A DNA stretch of 18,445 nucleotides from UKL13-2 sp031431435 (GCA_031431435.1 JANPDI010000128.1:1-18445); one strand, 5' to 3'. Shown: positions 6,695 through 14,171, counted from the stretch's first letter. Notes: a model not told the origin generated them from the sequence alone. Program-made: numbers and translations.

Positions 6695-7363
6695 CTACGG
6701 CATATCGGGATTGTTGCCCGCAAAAATCGACTCAATCAGCGCGGTCTCACGCGTCGCAATGGTGGACAAGAAGTGACCGGCGCCCTTCATATGCCTGAAC
6801 GCCGCAAAACCCACCTCGAGAAACCGCTGCATTTCGCCCAAGCCCGCCATTTTTGAAGGGCGCCGCAGCATTTTGAGTGTTGAATAAATGAGCGGTTTTT
6901 TGACGACCAAATCGAGACCTTCACCAACCTCCTGCATCAACGCCACCTGGCGCAGTCGATCTTGCTTGCGGCCGGCGGCACGAAACGCGATGCCGTAACT
7001 CTCCGACGTTATCTCCCGACCCTGCAAACGCGTTGCGAGCGCGCGGTCAAACTCCTCCGAGAGAACGTCGAGTTCCAGCGCGTACGACACGGTTTCAAAT
7101 GCATACTTGGGCAACAAACGCTTGATGGTCGGGTAAATGCGGATCAAATCACGATCGCGAATGGCCGATTCATTTTCGCCGTACAGTTCGTCCAGAAAAA
7201 ACGCCGTCGCCTTGGCATAGCGGGTGTCAGCGGCAAGATCGGCGTAGGTCTTGGCCAGACGCCGGTGCTGCCAGCGCTTGACACGCAGTACCTCCAATGA
7301 AAACGCCGTGTCACGGTGTTGGATACCGCGCAGCAGTTCAAGACGTTGCAGGTGATTGAGCAT
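6695..7363 (-). CDS. Conserved hypothetical protein with FFLDELYG motif
   Basis: I do not recognise a characterised function. The 222-residue protein is mostly helical and strongly charged, with no signal peptide or membrane segment and no cysteine cluster. Its most distinctive parts are TAFFLDELYG (about residues 53-62) followed by the acidic/basic IRDRDLIRIYPTIKRLLP. I recall similar FFL-x-x-LYG proteins as uncharacterised in proteobacterial genomes, but cannot name a family with certainty. I chose ATG 7361-7363 (MLNHLQRLELLR). An in-frame TTG at 7378 would add five residues. Neither start has a strong ribosome binding site. It is divergent from the aldehyde dehydrogenase gene across 145 bp and convergent with the PHA-type gene. 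Confidence 0.8.
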   Translation of the reverse strand: MLNHLQRLELLRGIQHRDTAFSLEVLRVKRWQHRRLAKTYADLAADTRYAKATAFFLDELYGENESAIRDRDLIRIYPTIKRLLPKYAFETVSYALELDVLSEEFDRALATRLQGREITSESYGIAFRAAGRKQDRLRQVALMQEVGEGLDLVVKKPLIYSTLKMLRRPSKMAGLGEMQRFLEVGFAAFRHMKGAGHFLSTIATRETALIESIFAGNNPDMP

Positions 7364-7427
7364 AAGAAATAGTGGCAATAGGCATACATTGCGCCACGAT
7401 AAATTGGAATAAGCAATCTAACCGAGT

Positions 7428-7456
7428 CTGGCACAATATCGTGCGGCTGGTATTCT
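7428..7456 (+). promoter_or_regulatory. Candidate promoter with embedded palindrome for the aldehyde dehydrogenase gene
   Basis: CTGGCA (7428-7433) and TATTCT (7451-7456) are separated by 17 bp, each matching four of six bases of the housekeeping -35 and -10 boxes. GCACAATATCGTGC (7431-7444), a palindrome with one mismatched pair, overlaps the -35 box and spacer, where a repressor would block polymerase. The start codon lies about 50 nt downstream. Confidence 0.33.
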
Positions 7457-7508
7457 ATTCCCGGCATCATCTTCCCCGGCACGCTTTTTTACAGAAACCA
7501 ATTTGAAT

Positions 7509-8939
7509 ATGGATTCAAGCGATATTCCTCTTGCCGCAGCAACCGACCTGCATGGCGAATTTCAACGGCTGACCGCGGCGTTTCAGCAGGACCGGATGCC
7601 GGATGCCGCGACACGGCGCGCCAGACTGGCAAAACTTGCCGCGTTGCTTCGCGAGAACATAACTGAAATTTGCGCGGCAATTTCCGCTGATTTTTCGCAT
7701 CGTTCAACGCATGAAACACAGCTGCTGGAAATTTTCCCCGCGCTGTCGGCGATCAAGCACGCACGCGCCCATCTCGGCGGCTGGATGCGGGTAAAACGTT
7801 CGCTGGCATCACTTTGGTTTCTGCCTGCCTACAATGAGTTGCGGCCGCAGCCGCTCGGGGTGGTGGGCATTATCGTGCCATGGAACTACCCCATCCTGCT
7901 GGCCGTCGGTCCGTTGGTGGCGTCGCTGGCGGCGGGTAATCGTGCGCTGGTCAAAATGAGTGAATTCACACCGCGCACGGGTGCCTTGTTTGCCCGCCTG
8001 GTGAATCGTTACTTCACCGACAACGAAATTGCCGTCATCAATGGCGAAGCCGATGTCGCCCAAGCCTTTGCAGCGCTGCCTTTTGACCATTTGTTGTTTA
8101 CCGGTTCAACCGCCGTCGGCAAACACGTGATGCGCAGCGCGGCGGAAAACCTGACGCCGGTCACCCTCGAACTCGGTGGTAAATCGCCGGCGATTGTCGG
8201 TGCCGATGCCGACGTTGCCGGTGCGGCGGCGCAGATCATGTTTGGAAAATGCCTGAACGCCGGCCAGACCTGCATCGCACCTGACTACGTGTTGTTGCCG
8301 CGTGGCGCGGAAAACGAATTTATCACCGCGGCGAAAGCGGCGGTCGCACGCCAGTACCCGTCAATCGGCAGCAATCCAGACTACAGCGCAATTGTCAGCC
8401 CGCGCCATGTTGCGCGATTGAATGGTTACCTTGACGAAGCCCGCGCGCGTGGTGCGACCGTGACCCCGCTGGTCGGGACAACGGATCTGACGACGGCCGG
8501 CACACAAAAAATTGCGCCGACAATCGTCACCAACGCCGGCGGCGATTTGCGGCTGATGCAAGACGAAATTTTTGGGCCCATCCTGCCATTGATCACTTAC
8601 GACACGCTCAACGAGGCAATCGCCTATGTCAACGCACGACCCCGGCCATTGTCGTTGTACTACTTTGGGCATGACCGCGACGACATCAAACAGGTGCTTG
8701 ATCACACAATCGCCGGCGGCGTATCGGTCAATGAAACCATCATGCATATTTCGCAGGAAGATCTGCCTTTTGGCGGTGTTGGTGCCTCCGGGATGGGTGC
8801 CTACCACGGCAAATTTGGCTTTGATACCTTCTCAAAATTGAAGCCGGTGTTTCATCAATCACGCTTCAGCGGCTTGTTTTTGTTCAAGCCGCCTTACGGT
8901 AAACGATTCAACGCACTGATAAAACTTCTCATGAAGTAA
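7509..8939 (+). CDS. Aldehyde dehydrogenase, coniferyl-aldehyde dehydrogenase-like
   Basis: This 476-residue NAD(P)-dependent aldehyde dehydrogenase has the compact class 3-like form (no long N-terminal arm) seen in coniferyl aldehyde dehydrogenases (CalB). Key residues are present: PWNYP with N126, K149 for cofactor binding, FTGSTAVGK (197-205), general base E221 in LELGGKSP, catalytic C255 in NAGQTCIAPDY, and E353 in EIFGP. The C-terminus LPFGGVGASGMGAYHG is also typical. Family members oxidise aromatic or medium/long-chain aliphatic aldehydes to acids. Beside acyl-CoA and wax ester genes, a fatty aldehyde role is conceivable but unproven. I chose ATG 7509. A TTG at 7503 would add only two residues. 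The ribosome binding site is weak. Confidence 0.92.
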   Translation: MDSSDIPLAAATDLHGEFQRLTAAFQQDRMPDAATRRARLAKLAALLRENITEICAAISADFSHRSTHETQLLEIFPALSAIKHARAHLGGWMRVKRSLASLWFLPAYNELRPQPLGVVGIIVPWNYPILLAVGPLVASLAAGNRALVKMSEFTPRTGALFARLVNRYFTDNEIAVINGEADVAQAFAALPFDHLLFTGSTAVGKHVMRSAAENLTPVTLELGGKSPAIVGADADVAGAAAQIMFGKCLNAGQTCIAPDYVLLPRGAENEFITAAKAAVARQYPSIGSNPDYSAIVSPRHVARLNGYLDEARARGATVTPLVGTTDLTTAGTQKIAPTIVTNAGGDLRLMQDEIFGPILPLITYDTLNEAIAYVNARPRPLSLYYFGHDRDDIKQVLDHTIAGGVSVNETIMHISQEDLPFGGVGASGMGAYHGKFGFDTFSKLKPVFHQSRFSGLFLFKPPYGKRFNALIKLLMK

Positions 8940-8951
8940 AGTCCAGCATTG

Positions 8952-8979
8952 ACGGGCATTTCCAAATGAAAATGCCCGT
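8952..8979. terminator. Hairpin between convergent dehydrogenase and msrA genes
   Basis: ACGGGCATTT (8952-8961) pairs perfectly over 10 bp with AAATGCCCGT (8970-8979) around an 8-nt loop. A further copy of ATGCCCG follows at 8982-8988. No T run follows on either strand, so it may be a factor-dependent or bidirectional end, or an mRNA-stabilising structure. Confidence 0.45.
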
Positions 8980-9002
8980 AAATGCCCGCCAAATAAGGAC
9001 TT

Positions 9003-9659
9003 TCATTTTTTGATTGTGCCGCCGCCAGCCTGATCGCCCCATAATTGTTTCAAGCGCGCGTCCCGTCCGCAACCGTTGCGATAATATTTATAACGAATCG
9101 GATTCTTCAGGTAGTAATCCTGATGGTAGTCTTCCGCCGCATAAAAGGGGCCTGCCTGCGTGATCTCGGTGACAATCTTCCCGGTGAATGGTTTGTTTTT
9201 CTCAAGCGCGGCCTTTGACGCATCGGCGGCGGCTTTTTGTGCGTCGTTAACAACAAAAATGCCGGTGCGATATTGGCTGCCGACGTCACAAAACTGCTGG
9301 TCTTTGACGGTCGGATCAATGTTGCGCCAGAACACCTCAAGCAACCGTTCGTAGCTGATTTTTTTCGGGTCGTAAACCACCTCAACCGCCTCGGTATGCC
9401 CGGTGGTACCGGTCGATATTTCCTTGTAGGTTGGATCTTTTTGTTTGCCGCCGATATAGCCGGACGTTGTCGAGAGCACGCCATCAATGGCATCATACGG
9501 CGGCTCCATACACCAGAAACACCCGCCGGCAAATATGGCTTTGGCAGTGGCCGCCGGTGGCGCCGTCGTGTTGGTCTTGTCTGGCGCCTTGTTTTGCGCA
9601 CTGGCCAGCATGGTAAACGCGCTTAGCAACAGCGCGGTGGAAAAACGAATCAATTTCAT
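9003..9659 (-). CDS. msrA: Peptide methionine sulfoxide reductase MsrA, exported
   Basis: MsrA reduces the S-isomer of methionine sulfoxide in oxidised proteins and free methionine. The 218-residue precursor starts at ATG 9657-9659, supported by GAAAGG (9667-9672 on the plus strand) 7 nt away. Residues 1-21 form a Sec signal peptide (KLIR, hydrophobic core, ASA cleavage before Q22, no lipobox cysteine), so the enzyme should be periplasmic. The catalytic motif is GCFWCMEPPYD with C47. GTTGHTEAVEVVYDP, GSQYRTGIF and the late YYRNGC (C197, probable resolving cysteine) are family features. C50 and C124 are further cysteines that could serve redox recycling. No msrB is fused or adjacent. The gene is a single unit, divergent from the PhzF-type gene. 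Confidence 0.95.
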   Translation of the reverse strand: MKLIRFSTALLLSAFTMLASAQNKAPDKTNTTAPPAATAKAIFAGGCFWCMEPPYDAIDGVLSTTSGYIGGKQKDPTYKEISTGTTGHTEAVEVVYDPKKISYERLLEVFWRNIDPTVKDQQFCDVGSQYRTGIFVVNDAQKAAADASKAALEKNKPFTGKIVTEITQAGPFYAAEDYHQDYYLKNPIRYKYYRNGCGRDARLKQLWGDQAGGGTIKK

Positions 9660-9713
9660 GTTCAAACCTTTCAGATTGGTGGACGCAGCGTGGCCGCCGG
9701 GAAAATTTGCCGA

Positions 9714-9728
9714 TCGTATTTGATACGA
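9714..9728. promoter_or_regulatory. 6+6 bp inverted repeat upstream of msrA
   Basis: TCGTAT (9714-9719), TTG, ATACGA (9723-9728) form a perfect dyad 55-69 bp upstream of the msrA start in the 210-bp divergent region. It could be an operator for msrA, the PhzF-type gene, or both. I found no clear -35/-10 pair around it. Confidence 0.35.
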
Positions 9729-9869
9729 ATGCATGTCCATATTGGTTTCAGTCGATAGAATCTGGATTCCATTACGGATGCCATTGCTTTAGCCAGGGGC
9801 ATTAACCGACCCGATGCCGGTAGTATCCGCCGACAATTGCACAAACACGACTTCTGATTGCCCTGACAT

Positions 9870-10715
9870 ATGCGAACCTACCATTACCGTCTCGTCAACG
9901 TCTTTGCCGAATCCATTTTTGGCGGCAATCCGCTTTGTGTTTTTACCGACGCACGCGGCATGCATGACGATGAGATGCCGGCGCTGGCCGTACAGTTCAA
10001 TCTTTCCGAAACAACCTTTGTACTGCCATCGGATCGCGCCACCGCACGCATCCGGATTTTTACGCCGACCTTTGAGATGGCGTTTGCCGGACACCCCACG
10101 CTTGGCACCGCACACGTGGTGCGTGAAATTGCCGGCACCAGCGACCAAATCACCCTCGAAATGAAGGCAGGCATTATCCCCGTCAACGCAACCGGTGATC
10201 GCTGGACCCTGACCGCCGCGCCGGCAAAGACCCGTCCGTGTGAGCAAACTCGCGGGGAACTGGCGGCAATGTTGGGATTGGCTGCGACAGATGTGATGGC
10301 AGGCGCACGCTGGATCAACACCGGCAGCGAGCAGCTTATCGTGCCGCTTGCCAGTGCAGATGCAGTTCGGCGCGCACAGCCCAACGCCGACCGGCTCGGC
10401 AACATTTCGAGCGATATCGGCCGTTCGATGGCATATTTATTCGCCGCCAACGGTGATGGCAAACTGCTGTCGCGATTCTTTTTTATGAAACACGGTGCGA
10501 TCGTTGAGGACCCCGGCACCGGATCGGCAACCGCCAATCTGGGTGGCTGGATGATTCACCATGGCAAGGCACCATGCGTGTTTGCAATTGAACAGGGCGA
10601 AATGATAGGCCGCCCCTGTCACCTGGGACTCGAGGTGGATGCAGACGATAGCATCATGGTGAGCGGAAACGTGATCGAAATCGGCCGGGGAAGCGTCACA
10701 CTGCCTAACCAATAG
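9870..10715 (+). CDS. PhzF-family isomerase/epimerase-like protein
   Basis: This 281-residue member of the PhzF family has the diaminopimelate-epimerase fold. Family features are visible: the opening VNVFAESIFGGNPLCVF (9-25), acid residue E47 in LSETTFV where PhzF has its catalytic glutamate, FAGHPTLGTAH (72-82), and the second-domain motif EDPGTGSATAN (213-223). PhzF itself isomerises dihydrohydroxyanthranilate in phenazine synthesis. No other phenazine gene is in the window, and most chromosomal relatives have unknown substrates, so a phenazine role should not be assumed. The ATG at 9870 has no good ribosome binding site. The gene ends 6 bp before the convergent small membrane protein gene. 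Confidence 0.9.
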   Translation: MRTYHYRLVNVFAESIFGGNPLCVFTDARGMHDDEMPALAVQFNLSETTFVLPSDRATARIRIFTPTFEMAFAGHPTLGTAHVVREIAGTSDQITLEMKAGIIPVNATGDRWTLTAAPAKTRPCEQTRGELAAMLGLAATDVMAGARWINTGSEQLIVPLASADAVRRAQPNADRLGNISSDIGRSMAYLFAANGDGKLLSRFFFMKHGAIVEDPGTGSATANLGGWMIHHGKAPCVFAIEQGEMIGRPCHLGLEVDADDSIMVSGNVIEIGRGSVTLPNQ

Positions 10716-10721
10716 CGACCA

Positions 10722-11003
10722 TCAATGGCTATTCACACGGCGGAAAATGTTGATCTGCCTGGCGAGTAACAACAGTGCCGCGTAACTGGCCGCCGCAAGC
10801 CCGAAATACCAGACAACCGGCCAGCCCGACAGTCCCTGCGCAAACAGCCCATTGCCGGAGACACCGAGCAGACGACTGACCAGTTGCGCGAGTGCAAATG
10901 CCGCGACGGCCAGCAACAGGTTTCGGCCCAACATGACGCTACCGCCACCAAGCCCAGCGGCGCGATTTCCGAATTGGCTCATGTCGCGCCGCGCCCGGTT
11001 CAT
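10722..11003 (-). CDS. Small two-helix membrane protein coupled to the acyl-CoA ligase gene
   Basis: This 93-residue protein of unknown function has a basic N-terminus, a glycine-rich stretch (18-22), a hydrophobic segment at about 26-47 and a second at about 61-82, ending in the basic RRVNSH. With arginines at both ends it probably has both termini in the cytoplasm. Its ATG overlaps the TGA of the upstream ligase gene (ATGA, 11000-11003), which argues that it is real and translated with that gene. A later ATG at 10980-10982 is possible. A role linked to membrane fatty acid handling is only inferred from the coupling. Confidence 0.65.
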   Translation of the reverse strand: MNRARRDMSQFGNRAAGLGGGSVMLGRNLLLAVAAFALAQLVSRLLGVSGNGLFAQGLSGWPVVWYFGLAAASYAALLLLARQINIFRRVNSH

Positions 11004-12706
11004 TTCACAGGCGGCGTGTCACGAACAGTGCGGCGCAATACCTTGCCGACGTTGGTTTTTGGCAGTTCGGTCCAGAACTCGATTTGTCGCGGCATCTTAT
11101 AGCCGGTCAGCCGCTCCTTGCAAAACGCCATGATGATTTCTTTGGTGAGGTTGGGATCTTTTTTCACCACCACCACACGCACCGCCTCGCTGGACTTTTC
11201 ATCCGGCATCGACACCGCACAAACTTCCAACACGCCCGGACACATTGCGACCACATCCTCGATTTCGTTTGGATAGACGTTAAAGCCCGACACCAGAATC
11301 ATGTCTTTCTTGCGGTCGACGATCTTGAAAAAACCCTTCTCGTCCATGACGCCAATATCACCGGACTTAAACGCGCCATCTTTGCAAAATACTTTGGCCG
11401 TCTCGTCGGGGCGCTGCCAATAGCCCTGCATGACCTGCGGCCCCTGAATACAAATTTCACCGATTTCACCCACACCCAGAATGTTTTCGTCGTCGTCGCG
11501 GATGGTGACAATGGTCGACGGGAATGGCAGGCCGATGGAGCCGTTAAATTCCTGCATATTGACCGGGTTACCGGTTGCGGCTGGTGAGGTTTCGGTCAAC
11601 CCATATGCTTCAACAATCGGCTTGCCGGTGGCTGCTTTCCATTTTTCGGCGACAGCACGTTGAACCGCCATGCCGCCACCAATGACCAATTTCAAATTCG
11701 AAAAATCCAATTTGGCAAAATCCGGGTGATGCACCAATCCATTAAACAAGGTGTTCACACCTGTCATGACCGTCCAACGGCGGCTTGCCAATTCTTTGAT
11801 AAATCCGGCCATGTCACGCGGATTGGGGATCAACACGGTTTCACAGCCACGTGCCATATAACTGATCGACGCGTTCAACGCAAAGATGTGATAAAGCGGC
11901 AGCGGTTGCATCACCACTTCATTTCCCTCAACCAATTCAAGCCCGGTCCAACGGCCAATCTGCGCCATGTTGGCGACTAAATTGCGGTGCGTGAGAATGG
12001 CGCCTTTGGAAACACCAGTGGTGCCGCCGGTATATTGCAAAAACGCAATGTCGGAGCCAACCACGCTCGGCGGATGGTAAAGCAATCCGGCACCCTTGCT
12101 GAGGACGGTATTAAACGCCACTGCGCCGGGGATATTCCACGCCGGCACCATTTTTTTGCGATGTTTGATGACCCAATTAACAATCATCGATTTGGGGAAA
12201 CCAAGCAGGTCACCCAACTGGGTTGTGATGACGTGTTTGATCTCAGTCTTGGCAATCACCTGCTCAAGTGTCGTCGCAAAATTTTCAACAACAACAATCG
12301 CTTTACTACCCGAATCCTTCAACTGATGCTCGAGCTCACGGGGCGTGTACAACGGGTTGCAGTTAACCACCGTCAGTCCGGCGCGGAGGATGCCAAGAAT
12401 GGCGACCGGATACTGGAGGATATTTGGCATCATCAACGCCACGCGGTCACCGCGCGTGAGTTTCAGGTCGCTCTGCAAATACGCCGCAAAATGTTGCGAT
12501 GCGCGGTCGAGTTCGGCAAAGGTCATCGACTTACCCATGCAGGTAAACGCTTTTTTGTCGTGAAATTTTTCGAACGACTGGTTGATCAGGTCTTTGATCG
12601 ACGAATATTCATCAGCGTCGATATCGACCGGTATGCCGGCCGGGTAAGACGAAAGCCAGGGCCGGCTGGTGGCCGACGTTGAGACAACGTTGTCCGTAAT
12701 GGTCAT
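11000..12706 (-). CDS. fadD: Long-chain-fatty-acid--CoA ligase
   Basis: FadD activates long-chain fatty acids with ATP and CoA at the inner face of the membrane. The product feeds beta-oxidation or, here, possibly wax ester and PHA synthesis. From ATG 12704-12706, supported by GAGGAG (12713-12718) 6 nt away, the protein is 568 residues, normal for the family. Motifs in order: phosphate-binding loop YTGGTTGVSKGA (225-236), YGLTETSPA (368-376), SGDIGVMDEKGFFKIVDRKK (448-467, with hinge and ribose-binding residues), the FACS signature region up to GFNVYPNEIE (474-483), and the C-terminal catalytic lysine K555 in PKTNVGKVLRR. The first gene of a two-gene unit with the small membrane protein. Its 5' end is divergent from the phasin gene over a 302-bp control region. 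An upstream in-frame start at 12745 would add 13 unconserved residues. Confidence 0.95.
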   Translation of the reverse strand: MTITDNVVSTSATSRPWLSSYPAGIPVDIDADEYSSIKDLINQSFEKFHDKKAFTCMGKSMTFAELDRASQHFAAYLQSDLKLTRGDRVALMMPNILQYPVAILGILRAGLTVVNCNPLYTPRELEHQLKDSGSKAIVVVENFATTLEQVIAKTEIKHVITTQLGDLLGFPKSMIVNWVIKHRKKMVPAWNIPGAVAFNTVLSKGAGLLYHPPSVVGSDIAFLQYTGGTTGVSKGAILTHRNLVANMAQIGRWTGLELVEGNEVVMQPLPLYHIFALNASISYMARGCETVLIPNPRDMAGFIKELASRRWTVMTGVNTLFNGLVHHPDFAKLDFSNLKLVIGGGMAVQRAVAEKWKAATGKPIVEAYGLTETSPAATGNPVNMQEFNGSIGLPFPSTIVTIRDDDENILGVGEIGEICIQGPQVMQGYWQRPDETAKVFCKDGAFKSGDIGVMDEKGFFKIVDRKKDMILVSGFNVYPNEIEDVVAMCPGVLEVCAVSMPDEKSSEAVRVVVVKKDPNLTKEIIMAFCKERLTGYKMPRQIEFWTELPKTNVGKVLRRTVRDTPPVK

Positions 12707-13008
12707 TCTGTTCTCCTCGTTATTGGTATCTTTGCGGACGGTCAAGCCATCCGCCTGTGTTGTTTTCGATAGTTTGCCTCAAGCCTGCGCGGGATGCGAG
12801 TACAACCTGTCGGATTTGCGCCAAGCATGCGGCCAAGCCGGGCGACTCCCAGGTGATGGCCATTGACGATGCCGATGCCGGGAGGGCGCGTCGACACCGC
12901 CGTTTCATAGTGTGATTACTCTAATTTTTCTTCGTAAAGTGTCCTTGTCGCGTTGGCAGCCGGTTGTAACGACCCCCGCAACGCCAACCAACACTTCAGG
13001 AGATTTCC
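12707..13008. other. Divergent control region between fadD and the phasin gene
   Basis: This 302-bp gap holds no gene I can support. It contains the ribosome binding site of fadD (12713-12718, minus) and that of the phasin gene (AGGAGA, 12998-13003). An AT-rich patch at 12911-12940, including TCTAAT (12920-12925) and TAAAGT (12934-12939), is the likely promoter zone for the phasin gene, but I found no convincing -35 box. No strong dyad is visible. Confidence 0.5.
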
Positions 13009-13596
13009 ATGGCATCCCGTCTCAAAAAAGCCGCACAAGCTGCAAAATCCGCCTCACCCGTCGACCAAATCACTGAAAAGCTGAGCAAGGTTGCCGCAAG
13101 TCTGTCGGAACAACAAATGGCGAAGCAGGTCATGGAATCTGCCCAACAAATCTGGCTGGCCGGCTTGGGCGCGTTTTCCAAGACGCAGGTTGAAGGCAAA
13201 AAAGTCTTTGAAACGTTGGTCAAACAGGGCGAAGCGCTCGAAACCCGTACCCGCCACGTCGCCGAAGCCACCATGGAAACCGCGCGCGATCAGGCGACTA
13301 AAACCCTTGAAATGGCATCCGGCAAATTTGACAAACTCGAACATGTTTTTGAAACACGGGTCCACAAGTCATTAAATCGTCTGGGCGTACTAACCAGCAA
13401 GGATGTTGAAGCATTGTCGGCGCAAGTGGCCGAACTCGCCGACGCCGTGCGTGCGTTGATGGCGCAAGAAAAGCGCGCAACCACGGCGCGCCCAGCGACA
13501 AAAAAGCCAGCGGCGAAAAAACCAGCCGCCAAGGTAGCGACAAAAAAGCCCGCCGCGAAAAAACCGGCTGCCAAGAAAGTGGCTCGCAAGAAATAA
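13009..13596 (+). CDS. Phasin, PHA granule-associated protein with histone-like tail (PhaI/PhaF type)
   Basis: Phasins coat PHA granules. PhaF-type members also bind DNA through a lysine/alanine/proline tail and help share granules at division. This 195-residue protein has a long amphipathic, coiled-coil-prone phasin domain (about 15-150) with QIWLAGLGAFSK (47-58), ETRVHKSLNRLGVLTSKDVEAL (written in part, about 114-135) and SAQVAELADAVRAL. From about 153 the tail consists of TKKPAAKKPAAK-type repeats. It has no signal peptide. The start is firm: AGGAGA sits 5 nt before ATG. Two hairpins, the second a strong terminator, follow. No PHA synthase gene is in the window, so polymer synthesis must be encoded elsewhere if this acts on PHA. 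Action on wax ester or triacylglycerol inclusions is another possibility given the neighbours. Confidence 0.9.
   Translation: MASRLKKAAQAAKSASPVDQITEKLSKVAASLSEQQMAKQVMESAQQIWLAGLGAFSKTQVEGKKVFETLVKQGEALETRTRHVAEATMETARDQATKTLEMASGKFDKLEHVFETRVHKSLNRLGVLTSKDVEALSAQVAELADAVRALMAQEKRATTARPATKKPAAKKPAAKVATKKPAAKKPAAKKVARKK
13495..13578 (+). repeat. 42-bp imperfect tandem repeat in the phasin gene
   Basis: Two copies (13495-13536 and 13537-13578), each starting GCGACAAAAAAGCC, encode ATKKPAAKKPAAK(V/K). The copies differ mainly at third codon positions, so the protein repeat looks selected rather than freshly duplicated. Copy number would set tail length and DNA-binding strength. Confidence 0.8.
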
Positions 13597-13598
13597 TT

Positions 13599-13622
13599 GG
13601 TCGCCGCTGAAAGGCGGCAACC
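13599..13622 (+). repeat. Hairpin just after the phasin stop codon
   Basis: GGT-C-GCCGC and GCGGC-A-ACC form an 8-bp stem with one mismatch around a TGAAAG loop. No T run follows. It may stabilise the 3' end of an abundant mRNA ahead of the true terminator. Confidence 0.5.
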
Positions 13623-13669
13623 GAACCAGCTCCTCCTCGTCCCGATTCTTTCAGAAAACGGACGACTTC

Positions 13670-13701
13670 AAGCCCGAACCGCAAGGTTCGGGCTTCTTTT
13701 T
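13670..13701 (+). terminator. Intrinsic terminator of the phasin gene
   Basis: AAGCCCGAACC (13670-13680), loop GCAA, GGTTCGGGCTT (13685-13695) give a perfect 11-bp stem followed by C and five T. The GCAA tetraloop adds stability. It works on the plus strand only, as no T run follows on the other strand. Confidence 0.93.
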
Positions 13702-13737
13702 GTGCGCTGCGCAATAACGACGTTGGCGGCGCTGGCG

Positions 13738-13998
13738 CTAATCGCGCAACACCCGTTCGACTAACTTCACGTAGGCCTTTTGCGCATCCTCGGTCGACAT
13801 ACCCTTGATCTTGGTCCACGCGTCAAATTTGGCCCGGCCGGCAAAGTCGGTGAATCCAGGGCGTTCGCCTGTCACATCGCCCTCCGTGGCCTGCTTGAAA
13901 TGGGCGTAAAGCCTCAACTTCATGTCGTTGCCAGGGTCGGTTTTTACCTTGGTCACGTCTTTGGCGGCTTTTTCAAACAGCTTTTTTGAATCCGACAT
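13738..13998 (-). CDS. Acyl-CoA-binding protein
   Basis: This 86-residue ACBP-type protein matches the eukaryotic family in length and pattern. Visible features are KLFEKAAKDV in helix 1, LRLYAHFKQATEGD (28-41) with ligand-contacting Y31 and K35, ERPGFTDFAGRAKFDAW (45-61) with K57, and GMSTEDAQKAYVKLVERV in the last helix. The family binds medium- and long-chain acyl-CoA tightly and shuttles or buffers it. It starts at ATG 13996-13998 with GAGGAG (14006-14011, plus-strand coordinates) 7 nt away. An upstream in-frame extension to 14070 is unconserved. It is divergent from the WS/DGAT gene (239 bp between starts), whose enzyme uses acyl-CoA, so a shared control region is plausible. Confidence 0.95.
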   Translation of the reverse strand: MSDSKKLFEKAAKDVTKVKTDPGNDMKLRLYAHFKQATEGDVTGERPGFTDFAGRAKFDAWTKIKGMSTEDAQKAYVKLVERVLRD

Positions 13999-14171
13999 CG
14001 GGTCTCTCCTCGAAAAATAGTGTTTTTTTGGCCGATTTGGTGTGCCAACCCGTGGCTGAGGGGTTTGCATGGGGGTTCAATCCCGCTAAAGTAACTCTAA
14101 CGGATTCAAACAGGCATCGCAATTTTGTCCCTGTATTGGCTCCCAGTGCGCTCGGCGGTCCCACGGTTCAT

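Noticed and set aside
7429..7444. TGGCAC...GTGC resembling a sigma-54 promoter
   Set aside because: The GG and GC elements are 11 bp apart instead of the strict 10, and the -12 side is poor.
9870..10715. Phenazine biosynthesis, from the PhzF-like gene
   Set aside because: No other phz gene is present, and the PhzF fold family is widespread with unknown substrates.
11987..12682. 231-codon plus-strand frame opposite fadD
   Set aside because: It is an antisense shadow of a clearly conserved ligase gene, with a His/Arg-rich translation and no family resemblance.
12918..14100. ACTCTAA shared upstream of the phasin (12918-12924) and WS/DGAT (14094-14100) genes
   Set aside because: Seven bases is too short to exclude chance, the distances to the start codons differ (about 85 and 138 bp), and flanking bases do not match.
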